From Chlamydomonas sphaeroides (Eukaryota; Chlorophyta; Chlorophyceae; Chlamydomonadales; Chlamydomonadaceae), in contig BDDC01000102.1 of the NCBI GenBank assembly GCA_001662425.1, positions 45,890 to 109,889 on the forward strand: a stretch of 64,000 nucleotides of DNA. Direction: 5' to 3'. Shown here piece by piece: positions 23,750 to 35,436 of this stretch; positions within the stretch are counted from its first letter, which is position 1; each line of letters starts with the position of its first letter. The translations under genes and the position numbers were made by a program. Below the pieces are notes generated by a model. That model saw only the letters and a list, made by a program, of their open reading frames with translations, was not told the DNA's origin and did not search any database.

Positions 23750-26700
23750 ATGGCAGCGGCAGACGTCACAGTTGCCACCGGCTGCGCGCCGCGGGGCAAG
23801 ACGTTCGTGCTGGGGCTCACCGGCTCCATAGGTGCGTCCGCCACCGCCCGCCGCCAGGCATGCTGCGGCGGTGCCGCACGCGCCCCAGTGGCAAAGCAAG
23901 CCTGCCCTTGGGTAGGCTCCATGTATGTCACTGGGCCCCTGGATGGAGCCAGCCGCTCATGGTCAGCGTGCCCACCCGCCTGCCCTGCGACACGCAGGCA
24001 TGGGGAAGAGCACCGTGCTGAGCATGTTCCGGGAGCTGGGCGTGCCAGTGTGGGACGCCGACGCGGTGCGTGCCAGCCGCCATTGGGCTCCGTGCCGCCT
24101 CCAACCTTTCAGCCACCTTCCCCAAACCTGCTTCGCACCCGGCTCGGCGGCACCGCGCCTACCCCCGCCACAGCCCCTCACACGGCACCGCGCCTACCCC
24201 CCCACACACAGCCCCTGCGCGCGCTGCCCGGCGCCACCACTCACTGAACCCCCCTCCCAACTCCTGCTGCGCCCCGGGCCCCGGTCTGCATGCGCCCAGG
24301 CCGTGCACGTGCTGTACTCGCATGGCGGCGCTGCGGTGCCCCTCGTGGAGGCGGCCTTCCCGGGCGTCACCGCGGGCGGAGGTGCGCCGGCGGCAGCGCG
24401 TACGGCAGACAGGGGCCCGCCCACCACAGCAGCTCGCGGGGCAAATGCGGCGCTGCTGCCTGGCAGACACACAACCTCCTGCTCCTGCCCCGCATCGGGC
24501 AGCGTGGCTGTCCAGGACCTGGAGGTCGACTGGCTGCTGCCCGGTACCGCTCCCAGCCCCGGCCCCGGCCCGGGCCCTATCGGTCCCCAGGCGCTGCCGC
24601 GGCATGGCGCTGACGACCCTCTGCCACTGCCGTGTGCGCCCTTCGCAGCCGTCGACCGCGGCGCGCTCAAGGAGAAGCTGGGCAGTGACGGGGTAGGGCG
24701 GGGCAGTGGGGCGGCCATGATGGCGCCGGGCGCCGGCTGCTGCAGGCTGCCCCCGGGGACGCCGCATCCACACCCACGCTCCGGGGGGAGGGCGCGACCT
24801 CCTGGGCGTCCGCCACTCCCTCCGCGACGCGATGCGCACGTGCTGCTCTGCACACCTGCCGCGCACCGCGCTCGCCGCCCGCCTCCCACCGCCTCGTCCC
24901 AGCCTGCGCCGTGCCGCCCACCCCCGCTGCCGCTGCCTCCAGGCCGCGTGGAAGCAGCTGGAGGGCATCGTGCACCCGTTGGTGGCGCAGGACCGCGCCG
25001 CCTTCCTGCAGAGGGTGCGGCACCCGAGGAGGCGGCACACGAGGAGGCGGCACACGAGGGGGCGGGGGCGGCACACGAGGGGGCGGCACACGNNNNNNNN
25101 NNNNNNNNNNNNNNNNNNNNNNNNNNNNNNNNNNNNNNNNNNNNNNNNNNNNNNNNNNNNNNNNNNNNNNNNNNNNNNNNNNNNNNNNNNNNNNNNNNNN
25201 NNNNNNNNNNNNNNNNNNNNNNNNNNNNNNNNNNNNNNNNNNNNNNNNNNNNNNNNNNNNNNNNNNNNNNNNNNNNNNNNNNNNNNNNNNNNNNNNNNNN
25301 NNNNNNNNNNNNNNNNNNNNNNNNNNNNNNNNNNNNNNNNNNNNNNNNNNNNNNNNNNNNNNNNNNNNNNNNNNNNNNNNNNNNNNNNNNNNNNNNNNNN
25401 NNNNNNNNNNNNNNNNNNNNNNNNNNNNNNNNNNNNNNNNNNNNNNNNNNNNNNNNNNNNNNNNNNNNNNNNNNNNNNNNNNNNNNNNNNNNNNNNNNNN
25501 NNNNNNNNNNNNNNNNNNNNNNNNNNNNNNNNNNNNNNNNNNNNNNNNNNNNNNNNNNNNNNNNNNNNNNNNNNNNNNNNNNNNNNAGTGCAGCCCCCGC
25601 AGCCTGCGAGGGGCAGCCCGCGCGCGCAGCACCTGCGAAGCGCAACCCGTGCCCGCTTTGCTGCAGTCATCGAGCTGTGCGAGCCGCGCACAGCCGTGCT
25701 GCTCGGCATGTGCCTGGGCGCAGGCTGGGGGATGGCTTGAGGCCGTGCCGTCGGCTTGCGTCACGGCGCCACATGCACGTCTGCTGCGCGCCGGGCCACC
25801 TGCGCGCAGGTCACGGATGAGGGCCAGCGCCTGGCTGTGCTGGATATCCCGCTGCTCTACGAGACGGGCGGCCCCTCGAAGCACGGCATAGATGCCGTGG
25901 CTGTGGTGTCGGCGCCGGCGGAGCTGCAGGTCGGTGCGGGGCAAGCTTATATGGGAGGGTTGGTGGGAGGGGCACGGGCCGTCTGTAGGGAGGGTGGAGG
26001 GCGGCTCCGGGGCTGAGCGCGCATGCCGGCAAGCAGCTTTGTGACCTGGACCGCTGGGGAGTGAGGTGGGTTGCGGCAGCCGGGGCTCTGCTGTGCCGCT
26101 GGCGTTGCTCAGATGCGCCGTGTGGCCTCAACGCGGGCGGGTGCGTGTTGTGACGGGGGCTGCGACGCATGGCGGGCTGCGACACTGGCGTCCGGCCCCT
26201 GCCGTGCGTGCCCCTGGACCGCAGCGGCAGCGTGTCTTGGCGCGCCCCGGCATGACGGAGGCTAAGCTGGCGGATTTCCTGGGGCGGCAGGTGGGGCGGC
26301 GGGCATGGTGGAAGGCCCTATATATGTGGGTTCGCATATCATGCTAGTCGTTTGAAATGCTGCCATTGGAAGCACAACCCTGCGTGTGAGTTTGCCGGCA
26401 GCTGCGCGCTCGCCGGCAGGGCGAGTAGCGGGGGCCCCCCCGGGCAGGGCGACAGGCAATGGGCATGAGGCGGCACTGTGTGCCTCTATGATGATGCGTG
26501 CCGCTCAGAAGAGCCGATTTTGCAGGAGTAGGCTTTGTGCCTGTGAGGCGGCGGAACACCCCGGTGCCGTGCTTGCAGCATTGGCGCGTGAGGCTACCGC
26601 AGTAACCGTGGCGGTCCTTGTTTTTTGCCTGGCTGGCCTCCCTTCGCAGGTTCCCGATGCGGACAAGCGGAGGATGGCGGAGCACCTGATCGACACCGGG

Positions 26701-26766
26701 GCGGCGCTGGACGTGACACGGGCGGTCGTTGCAGCGCTGGTGGCGCAGCTGAGCGCGGGGCGGTGA
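23750..26766 (+). CDS. COAE: Dephospho-CoA kinase (CoaE), interrupted by an assembly gap
   Basis: Catalyses the last step of coenzyme A synthesis, the ATP-dependent 3'-phosphorylation of dephospho-CoA. The P-loop GLTGSIGMGKST is assembled across the first intron. It is followed by the ELGVPVWDAD motif, KQLEGIVHP, and after the gap the CoaE motif LDIPLLYETG, then a C-terminal helix region ending in VAALVAQLSAGR. Visible exons: 23750-23831, 23998-24065, 24300-~24381, ~24649-24690, 24942-~25014, then the gap 25093-25586, 25810-25929, 26223-~26290, 26650-26766. Exons with approximate ends are less certain, and one exon probably lies in the gap. The start at 23750 sits just before the P-loop. An in-frame start at 23477 would add a basic leader. 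Confidence 0.85.
25015..25092 (+). repeat. 15-bp GC-rich tandem repeat at the gap edge
   Basis: GGCGGCACACGAGGA-like units recur every 15 bases up to the first N. This is probably the reason the assembly broke here. The repeat lies in an intron of the kinase gene. Confidence 0.75.
25093..25586. other. Assembly gap (494 N)
   Basis: Unbroken run of N inside the dephospho-CoA kinase gene. Open frames that cross it are artefacts. Confidence 0.99.
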
Positions 26767-26912
26767 CAAGGAGAGGCTTCGGTGCGTGCCTCAGCGCTGC
26801 AGGGTGCTGCGCTCTGACTAGGGGCTGCCCGATGCCGCAGCAGCATAATGTGGCGATGTGGTCGCAGAGGATGTGCAGGACGTGCGCGAGAGGTTGGTGT
26901 CGTGGCGGGCTA

Positions 26913-26917
26913 TGTAA
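26913..26917 (+). terminator. TGTAA polyadenylation signal (dephospho-CoA kinase)
   Basis: TGTAA about 150 bases after the kinase stop codon and about 200 bases before the FKBP12 start. Confidence 0.5.
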
Positions 26918-27112
26918 GAACATGGCTGGAGCACGTCAGGTGGTGTACGGCGTGTGTGGTACGGCCGCCCATGCCGCGGGCTTCATTGACGACGCGTTTT
27001 CGGCTTTCGAGAGAGGTATCAATTACCGCAGCAGCCACGACTCAACTCTGAACCGGGACTGAGGCTTGGCGCTTTCCACCTGACAGCGACTCGCTCACCA
27101 CCCACAAAGACA

Positions 27113-28270
27113 ATGGGCGTCGACATCAACACCGTGCAGCCCGGTGACGGTAAGCAAGCCATAATGCATGTTTGCTGCGCCGAGAAGTGCGAGTGTCGTG
27201 GGTCGCTCACGACGGCGACTCGCGATCTTGGCGTTCGGTCGCAGGCAAGAGCTTCCCTCAGAGGGGCAACACCGTCAGCGTGCATTACACGGGTGCGTTT
27301 GCGTAAGAGGGAACGGCATCTTGCAGCGTTGGGGCTGGTATTATGCTGTGCACATGTTCATTTCTCACGTTTGCGCACAACCCCACTGTATTCAGGGACG
27401 CTGACCGACGGCAAGAAGTTCGACAGCAGCCGTGACCGTGGCCAGGTGCGAGATGCATGTGGGGCTGTTGGCCAGGACCAGCTGGCCCAACGTTTGCACT
27501 CTCCCCACCCACCCCCCGCAGCCGTTCGAGTTCCGCCTGGGTAAGTCCCGCGCCCAGACGGTCGTCATCCCACAATCTTATACGAATGCAGTTGCCATAG
27601 GTCCTGATCCCCGCTGCCGGATCACCCACCCCGACCAAAACCGACGGAACCAGCCAACGCCGTGCGCCAGCGCCCTGCTTCTCCCCACCCTCGCATCCCA
27701 AACCGGCAAAGCACGCTCGCTCGATCCGTAACACAACCAGTCTGTAAGGGCCCTTCTGTGCCTCCCTCACCTTCTGTCCGCCCTATCAACCGAGCAGGCA
27801 TGGGCGAGGTCATCCAGGGCTGGGATGTCGGCGTGGCGCAGATGAGCAAGGGCCAGCGCGCCACCCTCACCATCACCTCCGACATGGTGCGTCGGAGGGT
27901 GGTGTGGGTTATGGGGGCGAAGTAGCATGTTAGGCGCAGACGTCGCTGCCGGGCCACCCCGGGCACCGGGCCCCTTGCTAGAGCTGCTTGAGCAAACGCT
28001 GTCTGTCGCCGCGCCCTGCAGGCCTATGGCGCCCGCGGCATTCCCGGCGTCATCCCGCCTTCGGCCACCCTGGTCTTCGGTGCGTGGGATGTGTGTCTCT
28101 GTAAAACACAGACGAAGTTAACCACGCCCCGCACGGCATGCCCTGGGTTGTGTGTGTGTGTGTCGTCGGCCGTGCGCCGCGTCTCCGTTAGCGCTCCCCA
28201 TGCTCACATACGACAACGGCCGTGTACCTCTCCCTTCCTTGCAGACGTGGAGCTGCTGAGCTTCAGGTAA
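27113..28270 (+). CDS. FKB12: FKBP12, peptidyl-prolyl isomerase
   Basis: Seven exons join to 108 residues, the normal FKBP12 length: 27113-27149, 27245-27292, 27396-27445, 27522-27540, 27798-27886, 28022-28079, 28245-28270. The protein is a cytosolic cis-trans prolyl isomerase and the receptor for FK506 and rapamycin, and with rapamycin it binds the FRB domain of TOR. Signature stretches are VSVHYTGTLTDGKKFDSSRDR, GEVIQGWD and YGARGIPGVIPPSATL. The pocket aromatics and Asp (Y27, F37, D38, F47, W60, Y83) are in place. The start is fixed by the family's MGV(D/E) N terminus. The loop before the pocket helix reads GMGEVIQGWD, where most family members have GxGxVIxGWD. This is conservative, and activity is expected. 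Confidence 0.95.
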
Positions 28271-29077
28271 ATGCTCAAGCAGGAGCTTGCTGCCAAAGCG
28301 CAAACCAGCTGGAGGGAGCTGGCAGGGTCCGGCGGCCCCTCTCGCAGTGCGCCGGCTGGCGCAGCGTTGCACATGTGTTCAAATGTGTTGAGGCTTTGGG
28401 AGGTACCGCATGAGTTGGTTTGACGACGTGAGCAGGAGTTGGGGCAACCGTTGGGGCGTGGTCTGGAGCGGCGCCGGGAGCTGTTGCGATGGAGCCCACC
28501 CACTGTTCAGCGTGCGGGGCACTGGCTTGTAAAATACGTCGGTGTATGTATGCCGGTCCCTCGATTGAAAGTGCGGAAACGGTTGCGCATGTTGCGCACA
28601 AACCGATGCAGCCGGGAGCCGGGTGAGCATGGGTTCAGGGTGCTTGGTGTGGGCGAGCACGAGCGGCCATGCCGGGAACAAGCAAGGAGAGGGCAAGCGG
28701 GGCCCAGCCCCAAACTGCCCCAAAAGACACATGACGCCCAGCTAGCGCTCTGTAAGGAGGCAACCAGGACATTTGATGTTATGAACACGCAAGCGGACGG
28801 CGAGGGACTGGTCGACGATCGGTCGCTCAAGCACGCCAAGCGTGATAGGGGAGCGGTGGGATGCGGCATGGGCTCGGAGGAGCGTGGGCACCTCGGACAC
28901 CCGGATTGGCACCTGCAGGTACCTGTCGGCACGGAATGGCCGGGTGGCATCGTGCTGGGTTTGCGACTCACATAGCCCTCGCTTGCTGGCATTGCACTCG
29001 CCGCCCCACTAAGTCCCTCCTTGAACACGCCACAGCTTTGCTTGCAGCCTTGCGATACAATTGTGACAGCCACGCCC
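28271..29077. other. 3' UTR and intergenic stretch, no supported gene
   Basis: An open frame at 28439-28975 (+) has no recognisable family and no splice logic. TGTAA at 28528 suggests the FKBP12 transcript ends near there. The rest should include the promoter and 5' UTR of ALG13. Confidence 0.5.
28528..28532 (+). terminator. TGTAA polyadenylation signal (FKBP12)
   Basis: TGTAA about 260 bases after the FKBP12 stop codon. Confidence 0.5.
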
Positions 29078-30722
29078 ATGCCCGCCGAGGAGCGGCAGGT
29101 CTTTGTGACTGTCGGCACCACCAAGTTCGAGGCCCTCGTAGAGTAAGGATGCACTACAAAATGAGCTGTCTCTGCGGGACGGACGGATGCGATGCCTTCA
29201 TTCGCGTTCGCGCAGGCACGTCGACTCGCTAGAGCTTTTGCGTGTCCTTCGCGACAAGGGCTACACCAAGCTTGTGATCCAGAAGGGCAACGGTGCTTAT
29301 TGCCCGCGCAACGTGCTCCCTGCTGGCCAGAGCAGGGGTGTCACCGAGGGCGTGCAGGTCGAGTGAGTACCGCCCCAACCACAGCTTGTCCCACCAGCAG
29401 GACGACCTCCAACCGGCGTAGCAGTATCAGCTGAAGTTTTGGGGCACATCTTGCTAGCCGCGTGGCTCAAGGATGCTCACTCGGCACGGGGTACCGGCAC
29501 GGCCAGCGACCTGCATGCCTCCCCCATTCTACCACCGCCCGCCCCAACCAATGCCGTTGTGCTGCACAGGTACTTTGACTACTCGCCCTCGCTGCTAGCC
29601 CTCATCGCCGCCTCTGCGCTGGTCATCAGCCATGCGGGTGCGTGCGCGTGGCGACCGCTGCGCGTAACCCCCCTTCCCGCCCCGTGCCGCATCAAGCCAC
29701 GACAGCGTCACGCGTGAGCGTGCCTGGGCCCCTGCACGGCACCCTCCGCAGAGCGCAGCCGTGCAGTCACCTTCAGCGGCACCTGCTTGGCCCCTGTATC
29801 CCCAGCCCCCGCCCCTCGCGCCTCCTCGCCTTCCGCGGTGCAGGCTCGGGCTCCATCTTCGAGACGCTGACGGCGGGCGTGCCGCTCATCGTGGTGCCCA
29901 ACCCCCTGCTCATGGACAACCACCAGGCGAGCGCCGTGTGCACCATGCACCATAACGCACACCGTACATGTCGTGCATGTGCGGTGTTGCTCGGTGTTGA
30001 CCGACCCCTGCCGCGCACGCTGAGTGGATGAGCTCCCACGGCAAACTTGCGCCTGCGCCGGCTCCTGCTGTAGTTGCCGGCCGGCTGCGGCAGCGCACTG
30101 CGCAGGGCCACCAATTTTTAGGGGCCCCCAGCGCCGCATGAGCCAACGGCGCCGCGCGGCGTAACAATATCAGCACGGGCCACCGCAGCAGACCTCCGGC
30201 GGTGCCAGCAGGCCCGCCTCCACTGGCCCCGCGGCCCCACCGCCCGCGTGGCTTTGCCCCTGCCGCATGTTGGTCACCATGCAGCCGCAGCCGCAGCCGC
30301 AGCCGCAGCCGCAGCCGCAGCCGCAGCCGCAGCCCGGCCCCGCCTGTGGGGCACGCAAGCGCACACGGCAAGGAGGCACATGCGCTGATTTACGTGTACG
30401 GCACGTGTGGGCTCCCATGCGTGTGCCGTGGCCTGCCGCAGGTGGAGCTGGGCGAGCAGCTGGCAAGCATGGGCCACCTGGTAAGAGGACGCTGGAGTCC
30501 GCTAACAGGACTGGGGTTTGGAAATTGGCGGTGGTGCGCGCGGCCGGCTGACGCGGGAATGCCTGTGTGGCTTGTCCCCTGCCGGCGCAGGTCAGCGCTG
30601 CGCCCGCTGCGCTGCTGGATGCGGTGCGCGCCTTTGACGCCAGTCGCCTGCTGCCGTACAGCAAGGGGAATCCGGGGGCTATGGTGCGGGCGATCGACCG
30701 GCAGCTGGGCTTCGCGCCGTAA
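29078..30722 (+). CDS. ALG13: ALG13, catalytic subunit of UDP-GlcNAc transferase
   Basis: Six exons join in frame to 177 residues: 29078-29142, 29216-29362, 29570-29637, 29844-29926, 30442-30480, 30591-30722. With membrane partner ALG14, ALG13 adds the second GlcNAc to GlcNAc-PP-dolichol on the cytosolic face of the ER, an early step in N-glycan assembly. Diagnostic motifs are VFVTVGTTKFEALV at the N terminus, ISHAGSGSIFETL and GVPLIVVPNPLLMDNHQVEL, all of the GT-28 C-terminal UDP-GlcNAc-binding type, followed by the ELGEQLASMGHL helix. The length matches the short yeast/plant form without extra domains. The intron after 29926 starts GCGAGC rather than GT, which the conserved NHQ-VELGEQL junction demands. 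Confidence 0.93.
30281..30334 (+). repeat. (GCAGCC)n hexanucleotide repeat in an ALG13 intron
   Basis: Nine perfect GCAGCC units lie within the intron that uses a GC donor. Apparent Gln-Pro open frames here are produced by the repeat. Confidence 0.9.
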
Positions 30723-31081
30723 GGAGGCGTGGGCGTGGGGGTTCGGGGGAGGTCGCGCAGGCTGCGGTGCATGTGCTAGAGGCTGGCCAGGCGGTTGCCA
30801 GCGGTCCGGTTAGCCTGCGGGGCTCCCGCGCGTTTCGTGTGGCTTTGGGTTGGATACGCTTGAGGAGGCGTGGTCTGGCGGTGAGGGGGCTTTGGGGGCC
30901 TCGAGGGCACGTTGGGTGCGGCACGTTTGCAATGACCCGATACCAGTTCAACTCTCCTTCGGGTGCCGAGATAATCCAATTAACGTACGGATCGTTCCAC
31001 CAAGAAAGCAGCAATTGCAGACACTCTAGCTCAATCTTGACACAAATACACAAAGCAGTCTCTAGCAGCGCAACCTAGTCT

Positions 31082-33400
31082 ATGAGCATATACAACGGGC
31101 CACCTCGCCCGGGCGCTCGTGGCGGGCGCGACCAGTTCAACTGGGAGAATGTGAAGGCTGATAAGGACCGGGAGTACTACCTTGGCCATTCCGTTAAGGC
31201 GCTCGCCGGACGCTGGCAGAAAGGCAAGTCTCATCTGGCACCAGACTAGGACGGCACTGCTGGCTCGACTGGCACATGCCAACCACGCTCGGCATGACCT
31301 CCCTGCCGCCATCCACCTCAACCCTTCCACCTGTTGCTGCCGAGCCGCGCAGGCAAAGATGTGTACTGGTACACCCGCGACAAGGGGCCCAACGACGCGC
31401 TCCAGGACGAGCTGCGCGCTGTCAAGCAGCGGGAGGAGGAGCTGATGATGGAGGTGCGCCTCGCAGCTCCGCCTTGGTGCCCTGGTGCCCCCTTTCGCAC
31501 ACGCCGTGCCGCGGTGCACCGGGCCACACCTCCCTTCTACTCTCCCTCCACCGCTACCCACACACCAGCACGCACTGCCCCTGCGTAACCACCGCCGCCC
31601 CTGACCTCGCCCGCTCGCCCTTCCCACATCCCCTCCCATCCGCAACCCAGGCCCTGGGCCTCAAGCCCAAGACCTCCGTCAAGCCCGCGGCGCAGCTGAG
31701 CAAACACGACCTGGACGAGATCATAAAGGGCAAGAAGGACGACGATGAGGCCGCGGACGCCACGGGGCAGGCGCTGGCGGAGGCCGACCGCATCAAGGGC
31801 GTGGGCTTCGTGGCAGAGTGAGGCCGAGAGCAGGGAACGGTGGCAGGCGGAGGAGCGTGCAGGGACGTGGCGGTGATAAGGGCAAGTCAGGATTGCGATA
31901 GGTGGAAGCTCATGGCAGCAGACGGGCGAAGGCTGGCTTGACCGCGGCTCGCATCGGGGGCTGCGCGTGGCCCTCCAGTGTGCCGGCCCCCGCCCCCATC
32001 TGTCGCCACCATCGCGCGCCCCTGACCTCCCCCTGCCGCCCCACCACCATCCCGCTCGCTCGCTCACCACCTGCTCGGACAGGATTGGCGGCCCCCAGGG
32101 CGAGGCGGTGCGTATGACGCTGCCCGGGCTGGGCCCCGCGGGAGGGCCGCCGCCGGCCGCGAAGCCCGGCGGCGCCGCGGGGCCGCTGCCGCCGCCGCCG
32201 CCGCTGCCGCCCGGCATGCGGCTGGGCGGCGCGGGGGGCCTGCCGCTGAGCGCTGAAGAGCGAGAGCGGCTGCGCAAGGCGGAGAAGAAGGCGGAGAAGC
32301 GGGCTAAGAAGGAGGCCAAGAAGGTGGGCGCTAGGGGGTGCAGGGGCATGTTGGGTTCGCGGGGCTCCCCTGTGGCTGCCCGCCACACGGCTGCGACGCG
32401 GGCTCCTGGCCGCTGGCTGGGGCTTGTCCCATGTGAGCTCCTGCCCCCCCCCCCCGCATGTGCCTGCTTGCCTGCCGTGCCAGGCTAAGAAGGCGGCAAA
32501 GAAGGCGGCAAAGAAGGCCAAGCGCGGCGGCAGCGACGAGCCTCAGGGTGGGGCTGGGTGGCGGGCACCTGTAGCTGGTCCACTCGTGGCCGTGCTCGGG
32601 GCTAATCCACTGGGGCCAATCCGCACTACCGCACCGGTACCCACCCGGTGCATCGCATGCCCCCACCATGACCTGCCCGCGCCTCTGCTGCTCACGCCCG
32701 CTCCTGCACCGCTGCCGCAGAGCGCAAGCGGCGGAGGCACCGCTCCTCCTCGCCGTCCTCGGGCTCCTCCTCCAGCAGCAGCGGCGACGACAGCGACGGC
32801 GGCGGCCGGCGCCGCGGCCGGGCCCCGGCGCACGAGGAGGCCGCCGCCGCTGGTCGCGCCGGGCGGCCGCCGGCCCATGCCGAGCGAGGGCGCGAGGAGG
32901 GCCCCCGTGGTGCTGGCGGCAGCCCCAAGCGCATGCGCCATGACAGCCCCGACGGAGGGGGGCGCAGGGCGCCGCCTCGCGCCCGCCACGACAGCCCGGA
33001 GGGGGACCGGTACCGGGGCCGGGGAGACGGCGGCGAGCGCCCGCCGCCTCGCGCCCGCCACGACAGCCCGGAGGGGGACCGGTACCAGGGCCGGGGTGAC
33101 GGCGGCGAGCGCCCGCCGCCTCGCGCCCGCCACGACAGCCCGGAGGGGGACCGGTACCGGGGCCGGGGTGACGGCGGCGAGCGCCCGCCGCCTCGCGCCC
33201 GCCACGACAGCCCGGAAGGAGACCGGCACCGGGGCCGGGGTGACGGCGGCGAGCGCCCGCCGCCTCGCGCCCGCCACGACAGCCCGGAAGGAGACCGGCA
33301 CAGAGGCCGCAGCGGCGCCGGAGCCAGGCACGACAATGCCGACGCGCACGGCCGACGGCGCAGCCGGAGCCCGGAGCCCCGGCGTGTCTCCGAGCGGTGA
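31082..33400 (+). CDS. MMTAG2-like (multiple myeloma tumor-associated protein 2 family) nuclear RS/KR-rich protein
   Basis: Six exons join to 464 residues: 31082-31223, 31353-31453, 31651-31817, 32083-32323, 32484-32547, 32721-33400. Residues 1-80 contain the family N-terminal domain (GGRDQFNWENVKADKDREYY, LGHS, GRWQKGKDVYWYTRD) followed by LGLKPK and a charged helix. The middle is Pro-rich, then comes a Lys/Ala helix (KKAEKRAKKEAKK). The C terminus is Ser/Arg-rich with five copies of a 24-residue RHDSPEGDR unit. The family's molecular role is not established; the basic, RS-like composition suggests a nuclear RNA-associated role, which is inference. The first intron appears to use a GC donor (GCAAGT) at 31224. 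Confidence 0.85.
32981..33340 (+). repeat. 72-bp coding minisatellite (five units)
   Basis: GCCCGCCACGACAGCCCGGA recurs at 32981, 33053, 33125, 33197 and 33269, exactly 72 bases apart. Each unit encodes 24 residues around ARHDSPEGDR and GDGGERPPPR in the MMTAG2-like protein. Units differ only at a few bases, so amplification is recent. The frame is preserved throughout. Confidence 0.95.
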
Positions 33401-33843
33401 GGCCTGCAGGTGCCGCGAGCCGGGGCCGCCATGGTGCGTGCGCCTGCGTTGCAGCCGCCGCATTCCGGAACCCTGGGGGGGCCTGTGTGCTCGGTCCGTC
33501 GTTGTGGGTCAGGCGGCTGTGCTCCGTGACGACGTCGGGTCCGCAGCCCACGCTGCAGCGGCATGGCGGGGTGTGCGTGGTCGGCAGGTAGGGCTGGGCG
33601 GGCAAGCAGGTCGTGCACGCCCGGTATAAGCCGGGCAAGGGGAAGGGTCTGCCGAGCGCGGTGGCGATGGAGCCATGCCTCGGCGGTGACAGCGGCGAGC
33701 AAGGCGCGGGGGTGGCGGCGGCGGGGGGCGGAGGGGGTGGTGCGCCACGCGCACTGCGCCGCCAGGCTGCTGGCGCTGACCGCATGACTGGGTGCATGCG
33801 TTTGTTTGTTGCCATTAATGCTTGGTTGGGCAGTTGGATACGT

Positions 33844-33848
33844 TGTAA
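33844..33848 (+). terminator. TGTAA polyadenylation signal (MMTAG2-like gene)
   Basis: TGTAA about 440 bases after the stop codon at 33400. Confidence 0.45.
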
Positions 33849-34151
33849 GGACGCGCAGTCGCGCTGTGTGCGCGCCAAACGTCCCTCCTCACCGCATTCG
33901 CCACACCCGGCCGTCGTCGTCACGCCGTCCACCGCTGCGCGCTGCCGCTGACGGCCCGGGCACGCCGCCGGCTAGCCAGGGACGGCGATGGAGTGTGGAC
34001 TCCCAGGAGACCCTTGCGCAGGGGATTGGTAAGCGGCAAGGTCACAAACGCCACAACCGCTGCAAGGTCGAGGCTCGCGTCCACGCTGGTTCTACGGTTC
34101 AAGGCCACGGCAGCCGGCGAATGGTGAGGTAGCGCCATCAGGTGAAGGGTG

Positions 34152-34244
34152 GACACCAAGCGGGCGGCGGCGTGCGGTAGCGGACACCACGAGAGCGGCG
34201 GCGTGCGGTAGCGGACACCAAGGGGGCAGCGGCGTGCGGTAGCG
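34152..34244. repeat. 31-bp minisatellite, three units
   Basis: Three consecutive 31-base units beginning GACACCA and ending GTGCGGTAGCG, with a few substitutions between them. Confidence 0.85.
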
Positions 34245-35436
34245 TCTTACAAAGCTGCCGCCGCTAGCAAAGACAACACCGGCAGCACAACCCGCACGCT
34301 CGCCACGCCCGAATACATACATATGTTCTACTTCAAACTTGAACACACGCTCTCGCCCGAGCAGTAGTTATTGAAGGAAGTCTCGAGGGCCAGAGCGTGG
34401 GCCGGAGCCCTCACCCCGACAGCCCGCATACGCGCAGCTGCTCGCTTCCATTGCACAGCACACGGCTGCAGCCGCGGACCCGCCGCAACCTGCGGGCGGC
34501 CGCAGCCGCACCCAGCACAGCTTCCAGCCCTGGCACCTCAAATCGATTCCATCGACACATTCATGCTTCAACTTTATAGACTCCACCGACGAAGATACGA
34601 CGGCTGGCCAGCCCCTCATGGCCTAGCCGCCACCGCAGCGCACGGCGCCGCAGGAGCCGACGCTCGGCGCCGCGGCGGCATAGCCAGGCCAGGTGCTGTG
34701 TTATAGAATGAATCGCAGTACACAGACGCAGGACAGGCGGCGGCCCCTCCCCTCCCCACGCGCATCGTCGTGGGCCGATGCGCGACGGGAGCGGCGGGAC
34801 GCCGTGTGCCGCGCGGCCATCGCCGGTATAGGGAGAACTCAAAGAACTACCGATCACGCAAAGGACAATGCAAAGACACGCAGTGCGAATCTACGACAGC
34901 ATGCATGTACGGTGTGCGGTACATGACACAGCCACGGCAATACAGAGAGTACAAACCTGTCCCGGCTGCGCATGGGTGCATGGCTCGCCCCAAGCCCCGC
35001 CCCGCGCGGGCAGCAGCCTCTGCTGCCAGGACGCGAGGCCGCTGCCGCGCCGGAGGACCGCCACGTCGAGTGAACGGACGGCCACCGCCGTGCCCCTCAC
35101 CCAGCACCTGTAAGCCGCTCCCCATCCAACCCCGCCCCTTGCCCCACCCAACCTCGCATTACGGGCAACCCCCCTAAACACACACAAGCACAACCACCAA
35201 CCGCGCCATGGAGCCAACCGAGCCGAGCCGTCAGTTTCAGCAACTTCCAGTACCGACCTCTCCGCACCCCACCCGAGCGGCTCACCCGTGCCTTTTGAGA
35301 CGGCAACCGCCCCAGGCGCGCCAACGCACCCCACCATCCAACCCAACAATACAATTTCTCCCTCGCACAATCCAGGCGCCAAGACCACAGCATCCCCTTC
35401 ACCCCACCCCACCACCACGACAGGCAGCGGCGCGCG

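Larger units (their letters stand above)
33401..35436. other. Convergent intergenic region
   Basis: The MMTAG2-like gene (+) and the haemoglobin-like gene (-) converge here. No supported exon is seen. It contains a TGTAA at 33844 and a 31-bp minisatellite. TTACA at 34247 could be a minus-strand poly(A) motif but is 1.2 kb from the stop. Confidence 0.5.

Noticed and set aside
24159..25944. Large open frames of 300-600 codons on both strands around 25.1-25.6 kb
   Set aside because: They are open only because they cross the N run.
28439..28975. 178-codon plus-strand open frame between FKBP12 and ALG13
   Set aside because: No family similarity, composition or splice evidence. It overlaps a probable FKBP12 3' UTR.
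30267..30551. Gln-Pro repeat protein near 30.3 kb
   Set aside because: It is the (GCAGCC)n microsatellite in an ALG13 intron.
32331..33932. Minus-strand 533-codon open frame and companions over the MMTAG2-like gene
   Set aside because: Its apparent repeats are the complement of the 72-bp coding repeat. The plus strand has homology, splice sites and frame continuity.
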